Assembly (NCBI GenBank): GCA_964475515.1
Contig: CAYYWW010000002.1
Location: forward strand, 1-41,198
Reading direction: 5' to 3'
Source: CAYYWW01 sp964475515
GTDB taxonomy: Archaea; Aenigmatarchaeota; Aenigmatarchaeia; QMZP01
DNA: 41,198 bases
The notes below the pieces were generated by a model. The model was not told where the DNA came from. It did no database searches and saw only the letters and a program-made list of their open reading frames with translations. A program made the translations under genes and the position numbers. This document shows positions 16,352 to 24,967 of this stretch, one piece after another (within the stretch, counting starts at the first letter, position 1; the number at the start of each line of letters is the position of its first letter).

Positions 16352-18964
16352 ATGGATGTCCAAATTATAGATGTTGATTATATTCTCATTAACGGAAACC
16401 CTATAATAAGAATTTTTGGCAAGAATGAAAAAAACGAGTCGGTATGCCTATTTTACAGCAACTATTTGCCCTATTTTTATGCTTCTGATATTTACGAAGG
16501 GTTTGAAAAGGATCCTGACATTGTAAAAACCGAGAAAGTAAAAAGAAAAATTGTACAAGAAGGTGAAAAGGAACTCTATAAAATAACTTTAAGAAATCCC
16601 GCAAAAACACCCGAATTCAGAGAAAAACTGAAATCAATGGGATTCAAAGTCTATGAAGCTGACATACTTTTTAAATACAGATTTATGAGTGATCATAATT
16701 TAGCTGGTTTTGGGTGGGTGAATGTTTCCGATGGTAAAAGAGTCCCTACAAACGCTGTAATGGCTGATAAAAAATTGGAGGTTTCTGAACTTAAACCTAT
16801 AGAAAAAGATGAAAATGCCGACTTAAAATACATGGCGTTTGACATAGAGTGTATATCCAAAACTGAAACAAAAATACCTGATGCAAAAAGGGATCCTATA
16901 ATACTTATATCCATAGTTTTCAGCCATCACTACAAAGGAAAAAAATCGCTTATTCTTGGACTTAGACCGTATAAAAACGTTCTGAGTTTTGAAACAGAGA
17001 AAGAGATGCTCCAAGAATTTATTAAGATAATTGATGAATACGACCCTGATATTATAACGGGTTTTAACATTAATAATTTCGACATACCCTATGTAGTAGA
17101 ACGAATGAAACAGAATGGTTTAAGACCATACATGGGTAGATGCAAACAAAAAGCAGTAATGTGTAGAAAAGTAGGAGCAAGGTATAGAAATTATATATCA
17201 GGCAGAATATTGGTTGATAGTTATGAGGTAGTTAAAAAGGACTTTTCTTTGCAGAGATACAGCCTTGATTATGTAGCCAGAAATCTACTCGGACAAAAAA
17301 AGGAGGATGTTAAACATTCGGAGATAGAAAAACTTTGGAAGGGAAACGAAGATGATTACGGGAGGCTTGTTAGTTATTGTTTAAAAGACTCGGAATTGGC
17401 TCTGAACCTTTTACTTCAATTAAATCTTTTAGATAAATATATAGCTCTTTCTAAAGTTTCGGGAACACTTCTTCAAGACACACTTGAGGGTGGAGAAGCA
17501 ACGAGAATAGAAAATTATCTTCTAAGGGAATTCAATAAAAATGGCTATGTGTTTCCCTCTAAACCAGAAAGAGTAAGTGCAAAAGAATTAATTGGTGGGT
17601 ATGTCTTGGAACCAAAGAAGGGTCTGCACAGTTCAATTGCTGTTCTTGATTTTAAATCAATGTATCCATCGATTATTAGAAGTTTTAATATATGCCCAAC
17701 AACGTTAACTAAAGAAAAAGAAAACTCAATTGAAACGCCTTCAGGTGCAAGGTTTCTTAAGAAGAGTGTCAGGGAGGGTATAATACCAAAAATACTAGAA
17801 TATTTGGTTGAAACAAGACAAAAAGTTAAGAAAGAGATGAAACAGACCAAGAAAAAAGAAAGGGTTAGAGTTCTCGATGCTAAGCAATGGGCTCTAAAAA
17901 TTATGGCAAATGCATTCTACGGTTATTTTGGATATGTTAATTCAAGATTATTTAATTTGGATATAGCGAATGCCATAACGTCTACAGGAAGAAAGATAAT
18001 AGGAGATACTAAAAAGATGATTGAAGATAGGTTTGGATATGAAGTTGTTTACGGTGATACCGACAGTGTTTTTGTAAAAATACCTTCAGACGATTTGGAG
18101 GAAATATCAAAAAAGGCCGAAGAAATTGTGAAATACATGAACGAGAGACTGCCAGAGGGCATAGAGCTTGAGTTTGAAAAAATATTCAAGCGCTTTTTGC
18201 CACTCACAAAAAAGAGATATGCTGCATGGCAATTTGTTAAAGGGAGTGATGGGTGGGAAGAAAAAATAGAAACTAAGGGGATAGAAACCGTGAGACGTGA
18301 TTGGTGCCCACTAATAAGCGATACATTGATGACTGTACTCTCCATTATTCTTAAGGAAAATGACAAAAAAAGAGCTGTTAAATATTTCAAAGATGTTATC
18401 AAGAAACTTCTTAATAATGAAATACCCATCACAAAACTTGTTGTTACAAAAACTATGACAAAATCGCCAAAAAGTTACGCAGGAGTTCAACCGCACATAG
18501 AACTTGTTAAAAAAATGCAAAAAAGGAATCCTGCAGAAGTTCCAGGTATTGGCGATAGAATAGGTTACGTTATTGTTAAAGGAACGCAAATGCTATCAAA
18601 ACGTGCCGAAGACCCCGTGTATGTTATGGAGCATGGTCTTCAAATAGATTCAAAGTATTATATAGAAAACCAGCTCCTTCCACCGTTGGAGCGTATCTTT
18701 AGTGCTATGGGAGTTTCGAAGAGCGAACTACTTGGTAATGGAAAACAAATTGGGTTATTAGATGTTCTCAATAACAACAAAAAAGAAGAGCCACTGATAA
18801 AAGAAAATGGAAATGCGAGCGACATAAAGGGGTTTGTTTGCACTAAGTGTAATAATTTTTATAGAAGGCCTCCTTTAACAGGATATTGTGAATGCGGTGG
18901 TGAACTTGTTTTTTCCTCCCCGAAGGGTCTTTTTAAGTTCCTTATTAACATTCCTAAAAAGTGA
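16352..18964 (+). CDS. polB: DNA polymerase, family B
   Basis: 870 residues. Proofreading exonuclease: Exo I FDIECIS (D164, E166), Exo II GFNINNFDIPY (D244), Exo III YCLKDSEL (D346). Polymerase: motif A DFKSMYPSII (D433), motif B KIMANAFYGYFGY and motif C YGDTDSVF (D569, D571), so both activities look intact, and no intein interrupts these sites. The C-terminus carries a small zinc-binding pattern, Cys830, 833, 846 and 848 (CTKC and CEC), beyond the usual thumb; this could mediate a partner contact. A second replicase is implied by the polymerase-D small subunit at 22575-23498. Confidence 0.96.
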   Translation: MDVQIIDVDYILINGNPIIRIFGKNEKNESVCLFYSNYLPYFYASDIYEGFEKDPDIVKTEKVKRKIVQEGEKELYKITLRNPAKTPEFREKLKSMGFKVYEADILFKYRFMSDHNLAGFGWVNVSDGKRVPTNAVMADKKLEVSELKPIEKDENADLKYMAFDIECISKTETKIPDAKRDPIILISIVFSHHYKGKKSLILGLRPYKNVLSFETEKEMLQEFIKIIDEYDPDIITGFNINNFDIPYVVERMKQNGLRPYMGRCKQKAVMCRKVGARYRNYISGRILVDSYEVVKKDFSLQRYSLDYVARNLLGQKKEDVKHSEIEKLWKGNEDDYGRLVSYCLKDSELALNLLLQLNLLDKYIALSKVSGTLLQDTLEGGEATRIENYLLREFNKNGYVFPSKPERVSAKELIGGYVLEPKKGLHSSIAVLDFKSMYPSIIRSFNICPTTLTKEKENSIETPSGARFLKKSVREGIIPKILEYLVETRQKVKKEMKQTKKKERVRVLDAKQWALKIMANAFYGYFGYVNSRLFNLDIANAITSTGRKIIGDTKKMIEDRFGYEVVYGDTDSVFVKIPSDDLEEISKKAEEIVKYMNERLPEGIELEFEKIFKRFLPLTKKRYAAWQFVKGSDGWEEKIETKGIETVRRDWCPLISDTLMTVLSIILKENDKKRAVKYFKDVIKKLLNNEIPITKLVVTKTMTKSPKSYAGVQPHIELVKKMQKRNPAEVPGIGDRIGYVIVKGTQMLSKRAEDPVYVMEHGLQIDSKYYIENQLLPPLERIFSAMGVSKSELLGNGKQIGLLDVLNNNKKEEPLIKENGNASDIKGFVCTKCNNFYRRPPLTGYCECGGELVFSSPKGLFKFLINIPKK

Positions 18965-19038
18965 TATGGATTTTTTCTTAAAAATATGTGATTTTTAGTG
19001 ATTTCATTCTTTTTGTGAATTTGAACGTGAGAAGTTAA

Positions 19039-19072
19039 TGTGAATTGCACATGAAGTAGAGGGGTCCCCTAA
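19039..19072. repeat. 34-bp perfect direct repeat, copy 1
   Basis: The sequence starts TGTGAATTGCACATGAAG and ends with the palindrome AGGGG-T-CCCCT followed by AA. It is identical to 19481-19514 and the copy starts are 442 bases apart, enclosing the LAGLIDADG-like gene. The first 13 bases are also dyadic (TGTG...CACA). It lies 75 bases after the polB stop. Confidence 0.9.
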
Positions 19073-19101
19073 AATTTAAATAATAAAAACCAATATTATG
19101 T

Positions 19102-19485
19102 ATGCAAAATGAATATGAAAAAATACCAAAAAGGGTTTATGAAGATCCACATGAACAAATAAAATTTCTTCGCGAGGTTTTTGATAAAAAGGGTTATATA
19201 AGAGTTAGAATAAGAAAAAGAGGGAAGAAAAAATCAAAAATCAGAAATTTGAGGTTAGTGGATAAAAATATAAAATTCATAAGAAATGTTCAGTATTTTC
19301 TAAAAAAACAAGGAATAAAGTCAGTTGTATATAGGATAGGCAATCATTTTTGTTTGGATATTGAAGGAAAAGGTAGACTTGAGATGTTCTTGAAGATTAT
19401 TGGGTTTTCAAATGAAAAAAAACTTAAAGAAATGCAAGAGGCTCTAAAACCCCTTTCTCTTTCTAGAAATGAACAAACTGTGTGA
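19102..19485 (+). CDS. Degenerate LAGLIDADG homing-endonuclease-like protein
   Basis: 127 residues, one LAGLIDADG-type domain. The motif helix is FLREVFDKKGYIRVRI (about residues 23-38); basic KRGKKKSKI; then IRNVQYFLKKQGIKSVVYR; and the family's C-terminal pattern CLDIEGKGRLEMFLKIIGFSNEKK. Aligned to L-A-G-L-I-D-A-D-G, the motif reads L-R-E-V-F-D-K-K-G, so the metal-binding acidic residue at position 8 is lysine. The protein may therefore be catalytically dead or act only as a binding or maturase factor. The gene stands alone, not inside an intron or intein that I can see. It lies between 34-bp direct repeats, and its stop codon is inside the second copy. Confidence 0.7.
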   Translation: MQNEYEKIPKRVYEDPHEQIKFLREVFDKKGYIRVRIRKRGKKKSKIRNLRLVDKNIKFIRNVQYFLKKQGIKSVVYRIGNHFCLDIEGKGRLEMFLKIIGFSNEKKLKEMQEALKPLSLSRNEQTV

Positions 19486-19514
19486 ATTGCACATGAAGTA
19501 GAGGGGTCCCCTAA
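19481..19514. repeat. 34-bp perfect direct repeat, copy 2
   Basis: Identical to 19039-19072. The TGA stop of the LAGLIDADG-like gene (19483-19485) is part of the repeat. The following 140 bases contain several further GTGAAA-like words (for example near 19530, 19565 and 19620), which may be decayed relatives of the repeat start. No inverted terminal repeats or transposase are visible. Confidence 0.9.
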
Positions 19515-19659
19515 GAATTATTCACAATTTCGTGAAAAATAAGAATATTAATATGCACTATTTTGTGAAATCGTTCCTTGTCTTTTTGATTTTTCTTGTT
19601 TATACTATTCATATTAACCTGTGAAATTCATTTTTAAAGAAAAGTTTTAAAACATCTAG

Positions 19660-20028
19660 ATGGAGGAAAGTTTTCTTATTAAGATTTCTTTCTCTTGTTC
19701 TATAATAGGATTGGTGTCATTGTTCTTAATTTCAAGTTTTGTAGATGAGGGTTCTATTAATATAGGATCTGTAACATCGAGTGATATCGGAACAATTGTA
19801 AAATTATGCGGTAATGTCACAAATAAATATACAACAAAAAATAAACACGTCTTTATGAATTTAAAGGATGAGACAGGTGAGATAAAGGTTGTTGTTTTTA
19901 ATCAAACTGCTTCAAAATTTAATCTTAATTTAATTGAATTGAACAGGGTGTGTATAACAGGGAAAGTAAATATTTACAGAGGTGAGTTGGAAATTATAGC
20001 AAATAGGGTTGAAACATATGGCCCTTGA
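19660..20028 (+). CDS. Membrane-anchored OB-fold protein
   Basis: 122 residues. An N-terminal hydrophobic helix (about residues 8-26) precedes a single OB-fold of the tRNA-anticodon/helicase type: IGTIVKLCGNVTNKYTTKNK, the turn VFMNLKDETGEIKVVVF, and VCITGKVNIYRGELEIIANRV. Such domains typically bind single-stranded nucleic acid, but the anchor here would place it against the membrane, possibly outside. The 3' end overlaps the next gene by 11 bases, so the two are translationally coupled. Function unknown. Confidence 0.75.
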   Translation: MEESFLIKISFSCSIIGLVSLFLISSFVDEGSINIGSVTSSDIGTIVKLCGNVTNKYTTKNKHVFMNLKDETGEIKVVVFNQTASKFNLNLIELNRVCITGKVNIYRGELEIIANRVETYGP

Positions 20029-21247
20029 TGTTGTTTTCCTCGCAATTCTTGGTGTAATATCAGGTATAGTAACAGGGATTATCCCAGGGTGGCATCCAAA
20101 TACATTAGCTACATTGTTGGTTTCACTCAGCCCTGTTCTCATGGGATTCTTTTCTCCATTGGCAGTAGCAGTGTGTATTATAACAACAGCCATAACTCAT
20201 ACATTTTTAAGCTTTATCCCATCGGTTTATTTAGGAGCACCAGATGAATCAAGTACAGTACTATCAGTACTTCCAGGGCATAAGTTTTTGTTAAAGGGAA
20301 GGGGTTATGAAGCTGTTTATTTAACAGTTATAGGTGGTGTTGGCGTTATTTTGTTTTCATTATTGTTTTTTCCCTTTCTTTTCTTCACTTTGCCGCTTTT
20401 TTATAAAAATATAAAAAACTATATAGCACTTCTTATTTTTTCAATTTTTTTAATGATGACTTTAAGTGAAAAAGGAAAGAAAAAGTTACTCGGAGTCCTT
20501 ATATTTCTTTTTTCTGGAATTTTGGGGATTATAACTCTCAATTTTCCTTTATCTGGTTCGAATGTGCTTTTTCCGTTATTCACTGGTTTGTTTGGAATGC
20601 CAACATTAATTATAAGCTTCCTATCTAATTTTAAAATGCCGCAACAAAAACTTGAAAGCGTCGTTGTATCAACAAAAACTTCTATAAAGGGTATAATTAA
20701 GGGTTTATTCTCAGGGCTTGTTTTAGCAATTCTTCCTGGTATTGGCTCGGCACAAGCGGCTGTTCTTGTACACCAACTAACGAAAGAAAAGGATGTGAAG
20801 GAATTTCTCATTTCACTGGGGGCCATAAATACTGTAGCAGCGCTTTTCTCTTTATTGGCCTTATATTTTATAGGAAAACCGAGAAGTGGTGTTGCTGTTG
20901 CAGTTGAAAAAATACTCGGAACCATCACTTTTTCCAACTTGCTACTATTCTTAGCAGCCACTGTGTTCGCGACGGGGCTCGCTGCTATAATAACAATAAA
21001 AATGACAAGAGCGTTCTCTTCTTTTATCCGAAAATTTGATTATAAGAAGATTTCATTGATTATTATAGTTTTTCTCATTGCAATGGTAACTGTTTTTAAT
21101 GGGTTGTACGGCCTTTTACTACTTTTTACATCAACATCAATCGGAATGCTTCCCCCATTGCTTGGTATAAAAAGAACTTTTGGGATGGGTGTATTGATGT
21201 TGCCAATAATGTTATTTTATTTTGGTATAAATTTTTATTTATTTTAA
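20018..21247 (+). CDS. TctA-like (COG1784) predicted membrane transporter
   Basis: About 409 residues with ten or more membrane segments. The N-terminal ILGVISGIVTGIIPGWHPNT and a second-half FSGLVLAILPGIGSAQAA are the two inverted-repeat GxxPGxG-type loops of the tripartite tricarboxylate transporter large subunit; the archaeal branch is the COG1784 group. LGAPDESSTVLSVLPGH follows. No TctB or TctC partner is nearby; the coupled OB-fold protein is its only neighbour. Substrate unknown. ATG at 20018 chosen over TTG at 20009. Confidence 0.82.
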   Translation: MALDVVFLAILGVISGIVTGIIPGWHPNTLATLLVSLSPVLMGFFSPLAVAVCIITTAITHTFLSFIPSVYLGAPDESSTVLSVLPGHKFLLKGRGYEAVYLTVIGGVGVILFSLLFFPFLFFTLPLFYKNIKNYIALLIFSIFLMMTLSEKGKKKLLGVLIFLFSGILGIITLNFPLSGSNVLFPLFTGLFGMPTLIISFLSNFKMPQQKLESVVVSTKTSIKGIIKGLFSGLVLAILPGIGSAQAAVLVHQLTKEKDVKEFLISLGAINTVAALFSLLALYFIGKPRSGVAVAVEKILGTITFSNLLLFLAATVFATGLAAIITIKMTRAFSSFIRKFDYKKISLIIIVFLIAMVTVFNGLYGLLLLFTSTSIGMLPPLLGIKRTFGMGVLMLPIMLFYFGINFYLF

Positions 21248-22537
21248 CACTTCTCGTGTTAGTTTGTAAAAAACGAGACCGGCAGCTATTATTATTGTTT
21301 CCATTAAAATAACACTAATGTTAAAATAAAATAACATACCTATACATGTGATGGCACCTAAAAAAGCAAGAACAGGAAATTTTCCAATATTTATGGGTGA
21401 TGTAAATTCACGCCTGAGGTAAGGTTTTCTAAATCTCAAGAATATCAATGACGCGTTAACGAAAAAATATATTATAAATATTCCTGTGTTTGTAAGTTCA
21501 GCCACTGTTTTTAAATTTCCCAACATGACAGCAAATGACGCAGATACCATCGTAACAAATATAGAGATATATGGTGTTCTTCTTTTTGAATGTATTTTAG
21601 ATAGAAACCTCGGGAGGGTGTTATTTTTTGCCATACCATACAAAAATCTTGAAACTGCTATCAACATTATAAGTACAGTATTACCTGTTGCAAATAACGC
21701 TATGAAAGATAGTAGAAGCGTGGCCTCACTACCCATTGCTTTAACAGCTACATCAGTTAGTGGTGCTTTGGATGTTGCTAACTGGCGCCAATCCATTATG
21801 GAAACAGCGGATATAGAAACAAGTACATATAGAATGGTTGAAACTGCTAAAGATATTAATAGTGCTCTAGGTATTACTGACCTTGCGTTTTTTGTCTCTT
21901 CAGATATATTTACTATATCCTCAAATCCTATGAAAGCAAAAAATATGAGAGCTGCTGATGTGATGAGACCGTTTAAACCGTTTGGCATATCAAAATAATT
22001 AATATTACCACTTCCTATGAAGTTCATTCCCAATGCAATTATTATCAAAAGCCCGGAGACTTCTATAATGGTTGAAATTATATTAAACCTCGAAGACTGT
22101 TTTATCCCAATAAAATTCAATATGGACAGTGATATTATCAGTCCTATTGCAACAGGTATTATTTCTGTTCCAAAAAGACGTGAAAAATAACCCGCAAATG
22201 CTATAGAGACTGTGGCAGCAGAGACTACCCCAGCCCATATAAAAATCCAGCCTATTAGAAACGATAACGAGTCTTTATTAAATGCCTTTTTTGTGTATAC
22301 ATATTCGGCGGCTGTTTTTGGAAACATTGAGGACAATTCAGCATAAGAAAGTCCTGTAAAGGAGGCTATAAAAGCTGCTATTATAAAGGATAGCCACAAA
22401 GAGTTACCAGTTATGCCTACTCCCTCACCTATTATGGCGTATATACCAGCACCAAGTATTATTCCTATTCCATAAAGTGAGGTTTCAAAAAGTCCTAAAG
22501 TTTTTTTAAGGCCAATTCCTCTGGACCTAATCTTCAT
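21239..22537 (-). CDS. APC-superfamily amino acid permease
   Basis: 432 residues with twelve hydrophobic segments. It opens with KKTLGLFETSLYGIGIILGAGIYAIIGE, whose GxGIY-type loop is the substrate-binding unwound helix 1 of LeuT-fold APC transporters. FAFIGFEDIVNISEETKN (helix 6 region) follows, then SRFLYGMAKNNTLPRFLSKI. Likely imports amino acids; specificity cannot be read. It converges with the COG1784 gene, the two ends overlapping by 9 bases. Confidence 0.9.
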   Translation of the reverse strand: MKIRSRGIGLKKTLGLFETSLYGIGIILGAGIYAIIGEGVGITGNSLWLSFIIAAFIASFTGLSYAELSSMFPKTAAEYVYTKKAFNKDSLSFLIGWIFIWAGVVSAATVSIAFAGYFSRLFGTEIIPVAIGLIISLSILNFIGIKQSSRFNIISTIIEVSGLLIIIALGMNFIGSGNINYFDMPNGLNGLITSAALIFFAFIGFEDIVNISEETKNARSVIPRALLISLAVSTILYVLVSISAVSIMDWRQLATSKAPLTDVAVKAMGSEATLLLSFIALFATGNTVLIMLIAVSRFLYGMAKNNTLPRFLSKIHSKRRTPYISIFVTMVSASFAVMLGNLKTVAELTNTGIFIIYFFVNASLIFLRFRKPYLRREFTSPINIGKFPVLAFLGAITCIGMLFYFNISVILMETIIIAAGLVFYKLTREVLK

Positions 22538-22574
22538 AGATTTTATTTATAGCAGTACTGTCTTAAATCTTGTT

Positions 22575-23498
22575 CTAATTAAATTCTACTTCTTTGGTCT
22601 CCATATCCACTTTAGCTCTCTCCGCAAAAATAAGTAAAACTCCTTTATGAACTTTAAACTTGCTGTCTTTACTCGTTATCCAGAAAATATCAGGTACCTC
22701 TTCTATGATATTTGGATCGATGCTCCATTTTATTTCATTTCTCTTAATTGGAAAATATCTTTTTTTCAGTATAGATAGGGGTTCGTTCATTTCCACGTCT
22801 TTATTCTTTTCAAAAATCAATAGACTCAGTTCATCATTTCCTTTTTTCAACTTTATAAATGCAGGGTTATTTGTAATATCAATCTTTCTTTCTTCATTTA
22901 TTATTTCTCTTGGGGTTATTATGATATCAACATCATTCACACTCTTTGTGTTTTCTACTTTTCTTGTTAAAAGCACGCTAGCTTTTATCTTACCTATCTT
23001 TCTGTTAAATGGTATGTCCGGGTATATAATCTCTGTTGCAAATATTTTATTCTCCCGAACATAACCTTTCACAGCTATCACATCGTCTAAATCAACCTCT
23101 TCCTTAGAAACAACTTCTATTTGCCCTGTTAAATCTTCTAATAAAAAACCACTCTGGGTTTTTTCAGAGACCATGCCTATTACAGACACCTCAGAAAAAA
23201 TGTTTTTTAGTTTGTTTATAGAAACAGCATCCACCTTTTCTAAAAGAATTTTTCGTATTTTTTCGTATCTGTTTTTGTAAAAATTCGCAACATCTGCTGC
23301 TGATATTTTTTCTTTTTCCCTGGCTTCTTTTACAAAAAATTCTATTTCATCTTTTCTTTTCTCTACAGGCTTCCTCTCCCCTGACACTTTTTCAGCACTA
23401 AGAAATTCAAATCCATTCTCCGTTGCTTTTTTTATATTTTCAGGTGTTGGTATAATGCCTTTCTCTATTAATTTTTTTATTATTTCTTTTTTGTCCAT
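22575..23498 (-). CDS. polB (DP1): DNA polymerase II (PolD) small subunit DP1, nuclease-dead and shortened
   Basis: About 307 residues against roughly 450-620 for typical DP1. The N-terminal helical domain and OB fold remain (VSVIGMVSEKTQSGFLLEDLTG, then VKGYVRENKIFATEIIYPDIP). The calcineurin-like phosphoesterase that normally follows, with its SDxHxGS, GDxVDG, PGNHD and GHVH motifs, has lost them all: only NPAFIKLKKG, LKKRYFPIKR and EVPDIF...GVLLI stay recognisable, and the GHVH position reads TSKDS. It should still bind the DP2 polymerase (not in this window) but not act as a 3'-5' exonuclease. The ATG at 23498 follows GGAAGAG. Directly downstream of orc1/cdc6. Confidence 0.8.
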   Translation of the reverse strand: MDKKEIIKKLIEKGIIPTPENIKKATENGFEFLSAEKVSGERKPVEKRKDEIEFFVKEAREKEKISAADVANFYKNRYEKIRKILLEKVDAVSINKLKNIFSEVSVIGMVSEKTQSGFLLEDLTGQIEVVSKEEVDLDDVIAVKGYVRENKIFATEIIYPDIPFNRKIGKIKASVLLTRKVENTKSVNDVDIIITPREIINEERKIDITNNPAFIKLKKGNDELSLLIFEKNKDVEMNEPLSILKKRYFPIKRNEIKWSIDPNIIEEVPDIFWITSKDSKFKVHKGVLLIFAERAKVDMETKEVEFN

Positions 23499-23524
23499 AC
23501 CACTCTTCCATAAAACCAAAAGAT

Positions 23525-24724
23525 TTAAAGAAGATAATTTTCTCTTAATATTTTTTTAATGTTTTCAGTTATTGGTTCTCCAAGTGTTATTCTTATCTCT
23601 CTTGTTCTTCCATATCGTCCTTTTGATATCACTCTTGTATTTATTATTCCAAGCATGTCAAGCTCTGCTATAAGATCTGAAACCCTTCTTTGTGTAAGAA
23701 TCTTTAACCCTGTTCTTGAACATATTTCTTCATAGATGGAAAAAACATCACCGGTTTGTATATCTTCCTGTTTTGATTCAACAAGCCTTATTATAGCAGC
23801 TAGTACTGCAAGGGATTGTTTAGGTTGCATCCTAACAATTTCAATTATTCTATCAGAATCGAGTTTACTTTCAGCCATATCGACATGTCTTATTTCTACT
23901 TTAGGACTTTTTTCTCGCTCTGCTAACTCTGCAGCTATCCTTAGTAAATCCAGAGCTTTTCTTGCATCACCATGCTCCTGCGCGGCCAAAGCAGCACACT
24001 TCTCTATAACACCTGGCTGTATGACACCATCGTTAAAAGCCATGTCCGCTCTTTGTTTTAATATATCTTTCAATTGGTTATAGTTGTATGGTGGAAAGAT
24101 TATCTCCTCTTCAGAGAGAGTTGACCTCACTCTTGGATCTAATGTTTCTAGGAAAGAGACACTATTGGAAATTCCTATTATAGATACTTTAGTTGTGTTT
24201 ATATTCTGATTTATTCTCGTAAGGTTGTAGAGTATTTCATCACCAATTTTATTAACAAGCGCGTCTATTTCATCTAATATTAAAATAAGGTTTCCACCCA
24301 AATTTTCCACTGCAGACAAAAACACATTGTAAACAGCATCTGTCGGTAACCCCGTTGGTGGAACTTCTTTTCCAAGCAAACGGGACATTTCTGCAAGTAA
24401 ACGGTACTCGGTGTCAGATATTTTTTTCATTTTACAATTGATATAAAGGATATTGATATTATTGTTGGTTTTCTTTAATTCAGACGTTACGTTCTTTGCA
24501 ACAAGAGTTTTCCCTGTTCCTGTTTTTCCGTATAAAAAACAATTAGAAACACCATGACCCTTAAGAGATGGGGCGAGAATATTTGCAAGTTGTCTTATCT
24601 GCTCTTCTCTGTGATATGTAACTTCTGGGACATAGTTATGGCTTAACACGTCTTTATTTTTAAAAATAATGTTTGCTGAACTAACGTAGTTAGAAAATAT
24701 ATCTTTCAATGTTTGCTGAACCAT
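23525..24724 (-). CDS. orc1/cdc6: Orc1/Cdc6 replication initiator
   Basis: 399 residues. An AAA+ ATPase that binds origin repeats and loads MCM. Walker A is GKTGTGKT (about residue 66), Walker B LILILDEIDALVNK (about 142), sensor 1 VSIIGISNSVSF, sensor 2 near EHGDARKALDLLRIAAE, and the C-terminal winged helix from about residue 290 (TGLKILTQRRVSDLIAELD). It is followed after 26 bases by the DP1 gene, an arrangement known in Thermococcales. Upstream lies an AT-rich region with three dyads resembling Orc1-binding boxes. Confidence 0.95.
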   Translation of the reverse strand: MVQQTLKDIFSNYVSSANIIFKNKDVLSHNYVPEVTYHREEQIRQLANILAPSLKGHGVSNCFLYGKTGTGKTLVAKNVTSELKKTNNNINILYINCKMKKISDTEYRLLAEMSRLLGKEVPPTGLPTDAVYNVFLSAVENLGGNLILILDEIDALVNKIGDEILYNLTRINQNINTTKVSIIGISNSVSFLETLDPRVRSTLSEEEIIFPPYNYNQLKDILKQRADMAFNDGVIQPGVIEKCAALAAQEHGDARKALDLLRIAAELAEREKSPKVEIRHVDMAESKLDSDRIIEIVRMQPKQSLAVLAAIIRLVESKQEDIQTGDVFSIYEEICSRTGLKILTQRRVSDLIAELDMLGIINTRVISKGRYGRTREIRITLGEPITENIKKILRENYLL

Positions 24725-24810
24725 AATTTCTATATGAAATAGAGGTTTAAATTATTTTTCAAGTGGAAATATAATACTATGACACCATAATTTCCTATGG
24801 AAAATGTATT
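24725..24810. promoter_or_regulatory. Candidate replication origin with ORB-like dyads
   Basis: Three dyad elements lie within 80 bases just upstream of orc1/cdc6: ATTTC-TATAT-GAAAT followed by AGAGG (24726-24745), TTTTCAAGTGGAAATA (24756-24771) and TTTCC-TAT-GGAAA (24791-24803). The second differs at two positions from the Pyrococcus mini-ORB core TTCCAGTGGAAAC as I recall it. AT-rich sequence continues to the assembly gap at 24868 and may hold the unwinding element. The same region must also contain the orc1/cdc6 promoter. Confidence 0.55.
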
Positions 24811-24867
24811 TATCTTATTGTCTTCGGATAAAATATAGTATAACAGTGTTATAATAAATAAGCATAA

Positions 24868-24967
24868 NNNNNNNNNNNNNNNNNNNNNNNNNNNNNNNNN
24901 NNNNNNNNNNNNNNNNNNNNNNNNNNNNNNNNNNNNNNNNNNNNNNNNNNNNNNNNNNNNNNNNNNN
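24868..24967. other. Assembly gap (100 N)
   Basis: Exactly 100 N, the conventional placeholder for a scaffold join, so the true distance is unknown. It truncates the following phosphoesterase and may hide part of the putative origin. Confidence 0.99.

Noticed and set aside
19102..19485. CRISPR-like or IS element around the direct repeats
   Set aside because: Only two repeats, no spacers, no transposase and no terminal inverted repeats.
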